A DNA stretch of 64,000 nt from Paenibacillus riograndensis SBR5. GTDB lineage: Bacteria > Bacillota > Bacilli > Paenibacillales > Paenibacillaceae. Location: the NCBI RefSeq assembly GCF_000981585.1, contig NZ_LN831776.1:3703187-3767186 (forward strand), in the 5' to 3' direction. The first letter of the stretch is position 1. Every line of letters starts with the position of its first letter. Below the pieces are notes generated by a model, which had not been told where the DNA came from, did no database searches, and saw only the letters and a program-made list of their open reading frames with translations. This document shows positions 24,512-33,982 of the stretch, piece by piece. Made by a program: the position numbers and the translations under genes.

Positions 24512-25712
24512 CATAAACAACTGCGGATAGGGCTAATAATAAGAGCAGGATCAGGATTTGCAAGCCCAGTGCCTGAGGCAAAAAGCCCCAGACCGTTTCG
24601 GGGGCTGCAATACCTGGCAGCAGTTGATCTTTCGGTACTGCAGCAGCAGGCAATACAGCTGATTGAAGATTCAAAAGCGGCTTCCATAACAAGAGTGTGA
24701 ACAAGAAGGCATAGATTCCATGCAGCAGCCGGTTGGCAGCGTAGGGCAAAAATCGCACCCCGGCCTGCTTAAGCAGAGTCAGCGCTTGGAGCTGCCCGCA
24801 TATACCGCTCCAGCCGAGGGCAGCCGACAGCAAGGCCGCTCTAAGGAGGCCTCCGGAACTGAAGGAGGGAAGCCCCGATGTTCCGGCGCTAAGCGCATGA
24901 GCCCCAAGGTGAATCTCCAACACGCTGGCTGCCAGTGCCTGTGGAAGCTGCGGGAACATGGAAGCCGCTATATTGATGACAACTGCAAAAATGATCATAT
25001 AACCACCGACAATCATCAGATTCTGGACAGCGGAACTTACGGACTCGCCAAGCAGTCTGCCGAAGCTGCGCCCATCCTGTTCACGGGCCTCCACAGCTGC
25101 CCGGTAGAGACGTCTTGGCAGGGAGGCTTTTTTGCTGTCCCCTCCAGCAAGGTGAGGCGGTGCCTCTATCCTGGAGCGGCCTCCAATCAGAGCGGAGGTA
25201 TAACCTGCGGACAGCCCGGCAAGCCAGTGAATGGCCAAGAGCGCATAGCCTGACGCCGGATTGTGCAGAAAAGCTGCACCCACGACGATCAGCAAGGTGA
25301 CCGGGCTGGCATAATGTGCGAGTGAAGCCAGCCTTCCGGCTTCCTTATCCGTAATGCTGCCCTGCTTGTGCAGCTGCTGGACAGCGCCTGCACCGGCGGG
25401 AAAGCCGGCAGTCATTCCAAGGACCAGCGTCCAGCCGCCGGCGCCCGGCAGACGGAAGATCCGTTTCATCAGCGGCTCCAGCAGGACACCAAGGCTGTGG
25501 ACTGCTCCCGAGGCTGCTAACATTTCCGAGAGAATCAGAAAGGGCAGCAGGGCCGGGAAAACAAGGTTCCACCAGAGCTTGAGGCCCTGCAATGAGGCCG
25601 CGAAGGAGGACTCCGGCGCGGACACGATTGCGGCGGCCAGCAGGATGGCTGCAGCTCCGCCGACAAATGGAGCGGCACCTGAGGTTAACCGGTGTATTTT
25701 AATGTTATTCAT
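24480..25712 (-). CDS. ylbJ: Sporulation integral membrane protein YlbJ
   Basis: 410 residues from ATG 25712 (GAGGTGAAG upstream; the GTG at 25724 is part of that site). About eight membrane helices and two nucleoside-recognition (Gate) domains: LVFPALLPFLILSEMLAASG and GMTAGFPAGAGAVQQLHKQG are hallmark blocks. In B. subtilis ylbJ is made in the mother cell under sigma-E and is needed for normal spore cortex. Converges on coaD with a 32-base overlap, divergent from ylbL. Confidence 0.9.
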   Translation of the reverse strand: MNNIKIHRLTSGAAPFVGGAAAILLAAAIVSAPESSFAASLQGLKLWWNLVFPALLPFLILSEMLAASGAVHSLGVLLEPLMKRIFRLPGAGGWTLVLGMTAGFPAGAGAVQQLHKQGSITDKEAGRLASLAHYASPVTLLIVVGAAFLHNPASGYALLAIHWLAGLSAGYTSALIGGRSRIEAPPHLAGGDSKKASLPRRLYRAAVEAREQDGRSFGRLLGESVSSAVQNLMIVGGYMIIFAVVINIAASMFPQLPQALAASVLEIHLGAHALSAGTSGLPSFSSGGLLRAALLSAALGWSGICGQLQALTLLKQAGVRFLPYAANRLLHGIYAFLFTLLLWKPLLNLQSAVLPAAAVPKDQLLPGIAAPETVWGFLPQALGLQILILLLLLALSAVVYVMASLRRPSA

Positions 25713-25848
25713 TTTGAGCTTCACCTCTTCATAGCTTAGGACATGGGCTAAGGACTGTTATCAATTTATGCAGCGAAGACAACCGTCATGCCTTGGCCCA
25801 AGGGATTCCAATGGATAGCCAAGTGCTGTGGGAAAGAAGGGAAAAGCA

Positions 25849-26886
25849 GTGAGGCAACAAAAACGCCGGGTAGGATTCCGCGCTACCGCCTACTTGTTCA
25901 CATTTGTAGTGATTCTTTATGTTGCGGTATTTATGAATACACCTTATATCGTTTATCAGCCGGGGAGCGCCTCCGAGGTTGCGCCGTTGATTCACGTTCA
26001 GAACGCAGATAAGGATGAAAAAGGCACCTTTATGATGACTACGGTTTCTGCCAGCTATGCGAATGTTGCGCTTCTCATAGCCTCTGTATTCAATTCGAAT
26101 TCAGAGATCATCCGGAAGGAAACGCGGCTGGGGAATAAGACAGAACAGGAGTATGCAGCCGAGCAAGTATACTATATGAACAGCTCGCAGTCCTTTGCCG
26201 TGCAGGCAGCTTATCATGCTGCTAATATTCCATATAAAGATGTTGTGGACTATTTGTATGTATTCTCGGTACCGGGAACCGGCAACCGTGAACAATTCAG
26301 ACCGGGCGACAAAATTATCAGTGTAGAGGGACAGGCGATCCCTGATCCGGATGCGTTATCCGCGCTTTTGTCCCGCAGAAAGATTGGTGACCCGGTAGCT
26401 GTCCTGCTGCAGCGGGAAGGCAAGGAAGTGAAGGAAGAGGTTAAGCTGGTGGAGGTCAAAAATCAGGAGACGGGAGCGGTGAAGCCGGGTCTCGGGGTTG
26501 TGATTGGAGCCGTGCAGAAGGTTAAGCCCGAAGTGGAAGGAAAAACGGTAAGTTTTGTGGATACGGATGTCGGCGGTCCTTCCGCCGGGCTGATGTTCAC
26601 CATGGAGATAATCAATCAATTAACCCCTGGTGATCTGACCAAAGGCCACCGCGTTGCAGGTACAGGCACTATAGAGGCCGATGGCAACGTAGGCGCAATT
26701 GGCGGCGTCAAGCACAAAATTGTTGCAGCGGACCGGAAAGGGGCGGAGATTTTTTTCGTCCCTGTCAAAAATTATGAGGAAGCCAAGGCTAAGGCTGATC
26801 AAATAGGCACGGACATGAAGCTTATCCCGGTCTCAACCCTTGCCGAAGCGCTCAAATATATGCAGGAGCTGCCGGTCAAATCCTGA
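25849..26886 (+). CDS. ylbL: Membrane-anchored PDZ/Lon-like serine protease YlbL
   Basis: 345 residues from GTG 25849 after GAAGGGAAAA; GTG 25828 is an alternative. One membrane helix (about 13-32), a PDZ domain (FRPGDKIISVEGQAIPDPDA) and a Lon-type protease domain with catalytic Ser in VGGPSAGLMFTME and Lys in GGVKHKIVAA. In B. subtilis YlbL degrades the division inhibitor YneA after DNA damage. The 3' end overlaps the converging tmcAL by 11 bases. Confidence 0.92.
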   Translation: MRQQKRRVGFRATAYLFTFVVILYVAVFMNTPYIVYQPGSASEVAPLIHVQNADKDEKGTFMMTTVSASYANVALLIASVFNSNSEIIRKETRLGNKTEQEYAAEQVYYMNSSQSFAVQAAYHAANIPYKDVVDYLYVFSVPGTGNREQFRPGDKIISVEGQAIPDPDALSALLSRRKIGDPVAVLLQREGKEVKEEVKLVEVKNQETGAVKPGLGVVIGAVQKVKPEVEGKTVSFVDTDVGGPSAGLMFTMEIINQLTPGDLTKGHRVAGTGTIEADGNVGAIGGVKHKIVAADRKGAEIFFVPVKNYEEAKAKADQIGTDMKLIPVSTLAEALKYMQELPVKS

Positions 26887-28114
26887 CGGGCGGCTCCAAA
26901 TAGTCCCGGTACAGATCAGAACGCGAGGGATTGCGGAATGCTCCCGCATAGGCTGCTGCCGCTTGCAGATCTCTTTCCAGCATAGGATGAGAGAACTGTG
27001 CCGGACTGGTCAAGACAGGCCACGCGGCGCTGTGCTTCATCTGCTTTAGCAGCTGCCGTCCGCTTTCCCGGAAGCCTAGAACCCTGATGTAGCCCGGACC
27101 CTGAGCAAGCACGGCTGGCGCCATTTCCTGTTTGCTGTGATTCAGCAAAGCATGGATCAGCAGACGCTGCAGCCTGGTGTGGGTATAGCGCTTGCTTTTC
27201 AGTGCTTCCAGCAACCCGGACACGGTAAAGTGCGGGAGGGCGGGCAGAACCCGCAGCAGACGGTTTTCCAGGCCTTCGTTCATATCCTGCAGGCCGTGCA
27301 GCTCGGCGGCTGTCCGGGTGGCGAGCAGGTGGCGCAGTGGAATCCGGAAGCTTTCCAGATTCAGCGGACCTCTGCCTGCCGCATGCTCCCTTTCCAGGAC
27401 GGACATGCTATACTCCGGCATGTACGCCGCAGGTGATCCGCCCTCCGACAGCAGCCGGCGGATGGCTGTAGCGCTGGCAATCGGCGACCCGCTCTGCAGC
27501 GGGTCGTGAAAGCCTGCGCCGGTGCGCGGCGCAGTAAGCGGCCTGATCTTGCTGCCGAGCCGCCGCAGCGCGATCAGGTAGTGCAGGCCGAGGCTGTTGT
27601 TCGGCTGGCGCAACAGCCCGGCGGCACCCGGGCGTCTCTCCGCTTCCGGAAGAGACGCTTCCCAGGCTGACGCCGCAGCTGCGCAGTAAGCGGCGGGGAA
27701 GCTCGCCCCCAGCGCCATGCGGCGGCGGATCTCGCCCTGCAGCGCGCTGCTCTCATCGGCCAGGAATTCGGCCATCGGCTGCAGCGCGCTCAAAGTCCCT
27801 GCTTCGGAGCCGAAGCACAAGCTGTCCACGACCCCGGTCGCTTCCAGCAGGGCTACTGCTCCGAAGGCAAACCACTCCGCCGGCTGGACGGCATACGCCA
27901 CCGGCAGCTCGATCACGACGTCGGCGCCCATATGCAGCGCCATCTCCGTGCGGGCCTGCTTGCTCACCGCCGCCGGTTCGCCGCGCTGGGTGAACGGACC
28001 GCTCATGACGACAATCGAGCGGTCCGCGCCGGACAACCTCCTGGCCTCTGTGAAGTGGTGGACATGCCCGTTATGTAAAGGGTTGTACTCTGCAATAATG
28101 CCGACCGTAGTCAA
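26876..28114 (-). CDS. tmcAL: tRNA(Met) cytidine acetate ligase TmcAL (YlbM)
   Basis: 412 residues. Starts MTTVGIIAEYNPLHNGH, the nucleotidyltransferase HxGH motif, followed by MSGPFTQRGEPAAVSKQART and VIELPVAYAVQPAEWFA. The enzyme activates acetate with ATP and acetylates C34 of elongator tRNA-Met. Part of the conserved ylb block. The GC-rich stretch 27480-27780 gives long accidental frames on the other strand. Confidence 0.92.
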   Translation of the reverse strand: MTTVGIIAEYNPLHNGHVHHFTEARRLSGADRSIVVMSGPFTQRGEPAAVSKQARTEMALHMGADVVIELPVAYAVQPAEWFAFGAVALLEATGVVDSLCFGSEAGTLSALQPMAEFLADESSALQGEIRRRMALGASFPAAYCAAAASAWEASLPEAERRPGAAGLLRQPNNSLGLHYLIALRRLGSKIRPLTAPRTGAGFHDPLQSGSPIASATAIRRLLSEGGSPAAYMPEYSMSVLEREHAAGRGPLNLESFRIPLRHLLATRTAAELHGLQDMNEGLENRLLRVLPALPHFTVSGLLEALKSKRYTHTRLQRLLIHALLNHSKQEMAPAVLAQGPGYIRVLGFRESGRQLLKQMKHSAAWPVLTSPAQFSHPMLERDLQAAAAYAGAFRNPSRSDLYRDYLEPPVRI

Positions 28115-28205
28115 TGTAGCTTCACTCCGATTCTGGACTTTAAGAAATCCTTTTAGCTATATCATAAATTGTCCGGAACACTGAAACAATATAAAGGGAA
28201 AATGG

Positions 28206-28235
28206 TTGACAAACTTCGGTAATAATAGGTATAAT
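28206..28235 (+). promoter_or_regulatory. Sigma-A promoter of the ylbN-rpmF operon
   Basis: Consensus TTGACA and TATAAT with an 18-base spacer, 28 bases before the ylbN start. Confidence 0.85.
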
Positions 28236-28262
28236 AAATTTTGTTTGTTTGGAGTGATGATG

Positions 28263-28784
28263 ATGAAGATTCACTTTCGCAAATTAGCTAATGCCGACGA
28301 GCCTCTGCACATTCACGAAACGCTGGATGTCAGCGAGCTTGTCAAAGGGCGAAAGGATATACTTGCTGTTGCACCGCTCTCAGTGGACCTTAAAGCGCTG
28401 CCCGCGGACGCCGATTGTGTGAACGTGGTGGGAAAATTGAACGGGAATGTGGATATGTTATGTGCACGTTGCCTTACAGAGGTTAACAGTAAATTGAACA
28501 TTCCTTTTGCTGAGACTTTCAAATGGCTTAAGCAGCCGCTTCTTCCCGAAGATGAAGATGAGGAACTCATCTACATTGAGGATGAGATTGTGGATCTTGT
28601 CCCGTTTGTGGAAGAAAACTTCGTACTGCACTTGCCGGATTCGGTATTGTGCAAGGCAGACTGTCTTGGTCTTTGTCAGAAATGCGGACAAAATTTGAAC
28701 GAAGGCACCTGCAGTTGCGACAACACAGTGATCGATCCTCGACTTGCTGCGTTGAAAGGATTCTTTACCAAGCAAGATGACTAA
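28263..28784 (+). CDS. DUF177 (YceD/YlbN) protein
   Basis: 173 residues; three ATG codons in a row at 28257-28265, of which 28263 is best spaced from GGAG. The core LCARCLTEVNSKLNIPFAETF and the C-terminal CKADCLGLCQKCGQNLNEGTC (a four-Cys cluster) are typical. The family always sits before rpmF in Bacteria and is thought to act in ribosome or 23S rRNA biogenesis. Co-transcribed with L32. Confidence 0.92.
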   Translation: MKIHFRKLANADEPLHIHETLDVSELVKGRKDILAVAPLSVDLKALPADADCVNVVGKLNGNVDMLCARCLTEVNSKLNIPFAETFKWLKQPLLPEDEDEELIYIEDEIVDLVPFVEENFVLHLPDSVLCKADCLGLCQKCGQNLNEGTCSCDNTVIDPRLAALKGFFTKQDD

Positions 28785-28837
28785 GAACAAATCCCGAGTG
28801 ATAACGGGTTACAACAGAATCAGGAGGTGTAACACAA

Positions 28838-29011
28838 ATGGCAGTACCTCAACGGAGAACGTCCAAAACACGCCGTGACAAACGCCGCACCCACTTCAAA
28901 CTGGTGGTGCCGGGCATGGTGAAATGCGAACAATGCGGAGAGCTGAAACTGGCTCACCACGTATGCAAAGTTTGCGGAACTTACAAAGCTAGAGAAATCA
29001 TCAAACAATAG
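28838..29011 (+). CDS. rpmF: Ribosomal protein L32
   Basis: 57 residues after [28 protein letters not shown] followed by zinc-binding CEQCG and CKVCG, the C+ form of L32. Component of the 50S subunit. Lies 53 bases after the DUF177 gene and is followed by a strong terminator. Confidence 0.97.
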   Translation: MAVPQRRTSKTRRDKRRTHFKLVVPGMVKCEQCGELKLAHHVCKVCGTYKAREIIKQ

Positions 29012-29025
29012 TTTGATAACAAAAG

Positions 29026-29061
29026 TAGCACTTCATCTGCTGGTGAGGTGCTATTTTTTTT
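29026..29061 (+). terminator. Terminator of the ylbN-rpmF operon
   Basis: A 10-bp stem TAGCACTTCA/TGAGGTGCTA with an 8-base loop, then eight T. Confidence 0.92.
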
Positions 29062-29266
29062 GAAAACATAAGTTTACCGCCGTGATTGATGCCGCCATCT
29101 CAAGGTGCAAGCGCAGCCGTTTTTGCTTATCGAAATATCCGCCCCGATACGGACATCAGCCGGTAAAGTCAAGCGCAGCGCGAGCTGCTTAGCGTGAAGG
29201 GGTGGCTCCACAGGCCTGCTTGGAAGTCAACGCTTTATTTTTGGCGCGGCATGCTTTATACTACAT

Positions 29267-29285
29267 ATTAGTACCTGGTTCTAAT
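29267..29285 (+). promoter_or_regulatory. FapR operator
   Basis: ATTAGTACCTGGTTCTAAT is a 19-base near-palindrome (ATTAG...CTAAT) that matches the known 17-bp FapR box (TTAGTACCt.gT..TAA). A TATACT element lies just upstream at 29257, so bound FapR would block the start region. FapR leaves this box when malonyl-CoA rises, opening the fab operon. Confidence 0.85.
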
Positions 29286-29336
29286 ATTTTAGAAACTTAT
29301 AGCTATGATGACAGCGGCCATTTCCAGGGCCGAATG

Positions 29337-29450
29337 CTTTTTTTGAAATATAAGGATATACAGGGTTTACTCTATAATTCCCCTTATATTTATCGCAGAA
29401 ACGGATGTCGTCCTTTTCAAGGGCGTTGGAGCCGTTTCCGCTTGGCATGT
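29337..29450 (+). repeat. Dispersed repeat, copy A
   Basis: Starts TTTTTTGAAATATAAG and ends GAGCCGTTTCCGCTTGGC. GAAACGG (29399-) pairs with CCGTTTC, and GTCCTT with AAGG inside. Related copies are at 45073-45221 and 51824-51893; the right end alone recurs near 36516 and 46497. It lies between the FapR box and fapR, so it is in the fap leader RNA. Confidence 0.6.
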
Positions 29451-29477
29451 GCCAGGAGGTGAGCCGCCATAGAGCGG

Positions 29478-30074
29478 ATGTCCAAGAAAGAGCGTCAGCA
29501 GCAGCTGCTGCAGATAATAGATGGTAATCCCTTTGTGACTGACCGTGAACTGACCCGGCAGCTCAAAGTAAGCATACAGACGATCCGGCTGGACCGGATG
29601 GAGCTGGGGATCCCCGAACTGCGTGAGCGGATGAAGCAGATGGCGGAGCACTCCTATGATCAGGTGCGTTCCTTACCTGCAGATGAAGTAGTCGGTGATA
29701 TCGTTGACCTGCAGCTGGACCGCAGCGGGATTTCCATATTCGAAATTCGTGAGGACCATGTATTTTCCAGAAACGGGATCGCACGTGGACATTATGTGTT
29801 CGCCCAAGCCAATTCACTGGCGGTTGCCATTATCAATGACGAGATTGCCCTGACGGCTTCCGCCGATATCCGGTTTGTCCGCATGGTGCGGTTAGGCGAG
29901 AAATGTATTGCCAAAGCGCAGGTGCGTTCGCTGGCAGGCCGGAACGGCAAAGCCGAGGTGGACGTGTTTACCTATGTCGGTGAAGAATTGGTTTTTCAGG
30001 GCCATTTCATAGTGTACCGGTCCGCAATTGAAGAATACAGCGAAGGGGGAAACCGCAGTGCTGATCGCCATTGA
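29478..30074 (+). CDS. fapR: Transcription factor FapR
   Basis: 198 residues. N-terminal helix-turn-helix (NPFVTDRELTRQLKVSIQTI, RLDRMELGIPELRERMK) and a C-terminal hot-dog fold that binds malonyl-CoA (GARGHYVFAQANSLAVAII region, ending VYRSAIEE). Start ATG 29478; AGGAGGTGAG lies 17 bases upstream, unusually far, and no nearer start exists in frame. Global repressor of fatty-acid and phospholipid synthesis; first gene of the operon it controls. Confidence 0.95.
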   Translation: MSKKERQQQLLQIIDGNPFVTDRELTRQLKVSIQTIRLDRMELGIPELRERMKQMAEHSYDQVRSLPADEVVGDIVDLQLDRSGISIFEIREDHVFSRNGIARGHYVFAQANSLAVAIINDEIALTASADIRFVRMVRLGEKCIAKAQVRSLAGRNGKAEVDVFTYVGEELVFQGHFIVYRSAIEEYSEGGNRSADRH

Positions 30075-31047
30075 TGCAATGGGCGGGGACAACGCTCCTG
30101 AATGCAATGTAGAGGGTGCTTTGTCCGCAGCTGCAGAGTGGAGTGATACGCAGATAGTGCTCGTAGGGGATGAAGCCAGACTGGAGCCGCTGCTGATAAA
30201 TAAACCGGCCAACGTGACCGTTCGTCACGCGGGGGATGTCATCGGTTCGGATGAAGAGCCGGTAAAGGCCGTCCGCCGCAAAAAGGATTCGTCGATGGTG
30301 GTTGCCGGGCGCATGGTGCGCGAAGGTGAAGCGGATGCCATGATTTCGTCCGGGAACACCGGAGCCCTAATGACTACAGGGCTGCTGGTCGTGGGGAGAA
30401 TGCAGGGGATCGAACGCCCTGCTCTTGCCCCTATGATCCCAACGCTGGATGAGGTGGGGGTTCTGGCGCTGGATCTGGGCGCGAACATGGACGCCAAGCC
30501 GCAGCATCTGGTGCAATATGCGCTGATGGGCAGCATCTACCGCAGCCAGGTTCATGGCATTGCGAAGCCGCGTGTGGGTCTGCTGAATGTGGGCACTGAG
30601 CCGGGCAAAGGCAATGAGCTGACCAAGGAAACTTACCCGCTGCTTGAAGCGCTGCAGGGCATTCATTTTGTCGGCAATGTGGAAGCGCGCGATGTCCTCA
30701 CGGGCGGGTGCGATGTGCTTGTCTGCGACGGTTTTGCCGGGAATATACTATTGAAAACGCTGGAAGGAACAGCGGGTGCGATGTTCTCTTTGCTTAAGGA
30801 ACAATTCAGCAAGTCGCTCAAGACGAAGTTGGGCGCGGCTATCCTCATGCCGGAGCTTAGAGGCCTCAAGGGGAAAATGGATTACAAGGAGCATGGCGGA
30901 GCTCCGTTGCTAGGCCTGAGCGGGCTGGTAGTGAAAGGGCATGGCTCTTCTGACGGCAATGCGGTGAAGAATGCGGTCAGACAGGCCCGGATTGCCTTGC
31001 AAGCGGATTTGGTAGCCAGCATATCGAAGGAAATCAGCGGGAAGTGA
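30058..31047 (+). CDS. plsX: Phosphate acyltransferase PlsX
   Basis: 329 residues from GTG 30058, after AAGGGGG, overlapping fapR by 17 bases. MLIAIDAMGGDNAPECNVEG, SSGNTGALMTTGLLVVGRM and ALDLGANMDAKPQHLVQYA are signature blocks. It makes acyl-phosphate from acyl-ACP, the first step of phosphatidic acid synthesis with PlsY, at the membrane. Confidence 0.96.
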   Translation: MLIAIDAMGGDNAPECNVEGALSAAAEWSDTQIVLVGDEARLEPLLINKPANVTVRHAGDVIGSDEEPVKAVRRKKDSSMVVAGRMVREGEADAMISSGNTGALMTTGLLVVGRMQGIERPALAPMIPTLDEVGVLALDLGANMDAKPQHLVQYALMGSIYRSQVHGIAKPRVGLLNVGTEPGKGNELTKETYPLLEALQGIHFVGNVEARDVLTGGCDVLVCDGFAGNILLKTLEGTAGAMFSLLKEQFSKSLKTKLGAAILMPELRGLKGKMDYKEHGGAPLLGLSGLVVKGHGSSDGNAVKNAVRQARIALQADLVASISKEISGK

Positions 31048-31055
31048 GTGAAGAC

Positions 31056-32048
31056 ATGAAACAACAATTGCGGCCGGTAGGAATTATCGGAACAGGAAAA
31101 TATGTGCCTGAACAAATATTAACCAACAGCGATCTGGAGAAAATGGTCGAAACCAACGATGAATGGATTGTCAGCCGGACGGGCATCCGGGAACGGCATA
31201 TTGCCGCCCCGCATGAAGCCACCTCGGATCTGGCTTATGAAGCCGCGCTCAAGGCGCTGGATTCAGCAGGCATGAAGGCTGAAGATTTGGATCTTATTAT
31301 TGTAGCGACTGTTACTCCGGATAGCACGGTCCCATCAACAGCGTGCATTCTGCAGGACAAGCTGGGAGCAAAAGGCGCAGCGGCATTTGACTTGTCGGCA
31401 GCCTGCTCCGGGTTCGTATACAGTCTGGCAACGGCAACCGGCTTTATCCAGAACGGTATGTACAATAATGCTCTGGTTATCGGAGCGGACACCTTGTCAC
31501 GCATTACGGATTATACTGACCGCAACACCTGCGTATTGTTCGGTGATGGTGCCGGTGCCGTTATTATCGGCGAGGTTCCTGAAGGAAGAGGCTTTCAGTC
31601 CTTCGATCTCGGTGCGGAAGGCTCTGGCGGCAGTCTGCTGAATATAGAAGCAGGCGGCTCACGTCTGCCGGCCTCTCATCAGACCATTGAAGATAAGAAG
31701 CATTTCCTCTATATGAACGGCCGTGAGGTTTTCAAATTCGCGGTCCGGGTTATGGGCACGGCTACAGAGCGCGTCCTTACCAAAGCGGGACTCGGCAAAG
31801 AGAACATTGATCTGTTCATTCCGCATCAGGCGAACATCCGCATCATTCAATCCGCGATGCAGCGTCTGGATTTGCCGCCCGAGAAATGCGTAATCAATGT
31901 TGACAAATACGCAAATACATCTGCGGCTTCGATTCCGCTTGCGCTGGTTGAAGCTGCGGAAGAAGGCCGGATCAAGGAAGGCGACACCTTGCTGATGGTC
32001 GGTTTTGGCGGCGGACTTACTTGGGGGGCTTCTGTCCTGATCTGGTAG
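31056..32048 (+). CDS. fabH: Beta-ketoacyl-ACP synthase III
   Basis: 330 residues from ATG 31056 (GTG 31044, overlapping plsX, is an alternative). The Cys-His-Asn triad is intact: DLSAACSGFVYSLATATGF, LFIPHQANIRI, KYANTSAASIP. It condenses a short acyl-CoA (branched in Bacillales) with malonyl-ACP to start fatty-acid chains. In B. subtilis fabH lies elsewhere; its place between plsX and fabD is common in Paenibacillus. Confidence 0.96.
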   Translation: MKQQLRPVGIIGTGKYVPEQILTNSDLEKMVETNDEWIVSRTGIRERHIAAPHEATSDLAYEAALKALDSAGMKAEDLDLIIVATVTPDSTVPSTACILQDKLGAKGAAAFDLSAACSGFVYSLATATGFIQNGMYNNALVIGADTLSRITDYTDRNTCVLFGDGAGAVIIGEVPEGRGFQSFDLGAEGSGGSLLNIEAGGSRLPASHQTIEDKKHFLYMNGREVFKFAVRVMGTATERVLTKAGLGKENIDLFIPHQANIRIIQSAMQRLDLPPEKCVINVDKYANTSAASIPLALVEAAEEGRIKEGDTLLMVGFGGGLTWGASVLIW

Positions 32049-32141
32049 TCAGCTGAACCTATATATTATAGAAGGAAGTGGCTTCAGGACAGCCGGATCA
32101 GGCTGGCGTCCCAGCCGTTCAACGAGAAGGAGTTCAGACAT

Positions 32142-33065
32142 ATGGGTAAAATTGCATTTGTTTTTCCCGGCCAGGGTGCACAGGCAGTGGGTATGGGTAA
32201 GGATGTGTATGATGCTCTTCCGCACAGCCGTGCGGTATTCGAAAAGGGTGATGAAGTGCTTGGCTTTCCGCTTAGCCGCCTTATTTTTGAAGGGCCGGAC
32301 AGTGAACTGAAGCAGACAGTGAATACACAGCCCGCGCTTGTAACGACCAGTGCGGCTTACCTTGAGGCCCTGCGTCAACACGGCGTGAATCCTGATTATG
32401 TTGCGGGACACAGCCTCGGGGAATACAGCGCGCTGGTAGCCGCCGGAGCTTTGGCTTATGAAGAGGCAGTGAGCCTGGTGCGTCTGCGCGGACGCTTTAT
32501 GGAAGAAGCGGTTCCCGGCGGACAAGGGGCGATGGCGGCAGTGCTTGGCGCAGAGCGTGAAGCCCTGGCAGAGCTGTGCCGTTCCATATCGGAAGCCGGC
32601 AACTCTGTAGAACTTGCCAACGTCAACTGCCCCGGGCAAATTGTAATTTCCGGTTCCAAAGCAGGGGTTGAAGAAGCTGCTCAGCGCATCAAGGAAATTG
32701 GCGGCAAACGGGCCATTCCGCTTGAAGTAAGCGGCCCCTTTCATTCTTCCTTAATGAAGGAAGCGGCTGAACGCCTGGCTGCCGAATTGGGAAAAGTAAC
32801 TATCAACACGCCTTCGGTGCCGGTAGTTGTTAATGTGAACGCAACAGCAGTCACAGACCCCGATGAAATCCGGGAACTTTTGATGCAGCAGGTATTTTCT
32901 CCTGTATTGTGGCAGGATAGTGTAGAGTGGCTGATTGCTGCCGGAGTAGACACCTTTGTGGAGATCGGACCCGGCAGTGTGCTGGCAGGATTGATCCGTA
33001 AGATTGACAAGACCGTCAAGGTTGTCAATATCAACAGTCTTGAAAGTGCTGAGGCTGGCTGGTAA
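32142..33065 (+). CDS. fabD: Malonyl-CoA:ACP transacylase
   Basis: 307 residues, ATG 32142 after GAAGGAG. MGKIAFVFPGQGAQAVGMGK, nucleophile elbow YVAGHSLGEYSALVAAGAL, and the late GPFHSSLM His region are all present. Loads malonyl groups on ACP for chain extension. Confidence 0.96.
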   Translation: MGKIAFVFPGQGAQAVGMGKDVYDALPHSRAVFEKGDEVLGFPLSRLIFEGPDSELKQTVNTQPALVTTSAAYLEALRQHGVNPDYVAGHSLGEYSALVAAGALAYEEAVSLVRLRGRFMEEAVPGGQGAMAAVLGAEREALAELCRSISEAGNSVELANVNCPGQIVISGSKAGVEEAAQRIKEIGGKRAIPLEVSGPFHSSLMKEAAERLAAELGKVTINTPSVPVVVNVNATAVTDPDEIRELLMQQVFSPVLWQDSVEWLIAAGVDTFVEIGPGSVLAGLIRKIDKTVKVVNINSLESAEAGW

Positions 33066-33111
33066 GCCCGGTGTAATCAAGCGATGTGGAATGGATGAAA
33101 GGGGATAAGCG

Positions 33112-33861
33112 ATGTTCTCAGCATTAAAAGGCCAGACCGCTCTCGTTACAGGCGGGTCCCGCGGCATCGGCCGCAGTATTGCGCTTCAGCTTGCGGAGCA
33201 TGGTGTGAAAGTAGCCGTGAATTATTCCGGTAACGAAGCAGCTGCTCAGGAGACCGTAGCCCGCATCATTGAGCTTGGCTCCGAGGCCATTGCCATCCGG
33301 GGCGATGTCGGCAACAGCCAGCAGGCGGAAAGTATGGTTAAAGAGGTTATTGATACCTGGGGGAAGATTGATATTCTGGTCAATAATGCCGGCATCACCC
33401 GGGATAATCTGATCATGCGCATGAAGGAAGAAGAATTCGACCAGGTTATTGAAACGAACCTCAAAGGTGTGTTCAACTGTCTGAAATCAGCTACCCGCCC
33501 GATGATGAAGCAGCGTTATGGCCGGATTATCAACATTTCTTCGGTTATTGGCGTGATCGGGAATGCAGGGCAGTTGAACTATTCTGCAGCCAAAGCAGGC
33601 ATCATTGGGATGACCAAGTCGGCGGCGCGTGAGCTGTCTTCACGGGGAATCACGGTAAACTGCATTGCGCCAGGATTTATCGATACCGAAATGACGCATC
33701 AGCTGTCCGATGAAGTCCGCAGTGAGTATGTGAAGGGGATTCCCCTTGCCAGACTCGGGCGGCCGGAGGATATTGCCATGACAGTTGTATTTCTGGCCTC
33801 GGAAGGGGCAGCCTACATGACAGGCCAGACGCTTCACGTGGATGGCGGAATGTACATGTAA
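33112..33861 (+). CDS. fabG: 3-oxoacyl-ACP reductase FabG
   Basis: 249 residues, start after AAAGGGG. SDR fold: [19 protein letters not shown] cofactor loop, [14 protein letters not shown], and the Ser-Tyr-Lys triad in [29 protein letters not shown]-dependent reduction of 3-oxoacyl-ACP. The C-terminal HVDGGMYM is typical of FabG. Confidence 0.96.
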   Translation: MFSALKGQTALVTGGSRGIGRSIALQLAEHGVKVAVNYSGNEAAAQETVARIIELGSEAIAIRGDVGNSQQAESMVKEVIDTWGKIDILVNNAGITRDNLIMRMKEEEFDQVIETNLKGVFNCLKSATRPMMKQRYGRIINISSVIGVIGNAGQLNYSAAKAGIIGMTKSAARELSSRGITVNCIAPGFIDTEMTHQLSDEVRSEYVKGIPLARLGRPEDIAMTVVFLASEGAAYMTGQTLHVDGGMYM

Positions 33862-33982
33862 GGCCGAAAAAGCTGTAATGTCTTACAGTGGGAGAGAGTT
33901 GGGGCGGCCGGAAAGCGTTTTTTGAGCTCTATGGTATTTTGACTTCATATCTCGTATAATACCAAAAGAGGAGGTGAACCGG

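Noticed and set aside
29202..29462. 86-codon frame between rpmF and fapR
   Set aside because: Runs through the FapR operator and the dispersed repeat and has no ribosome site.
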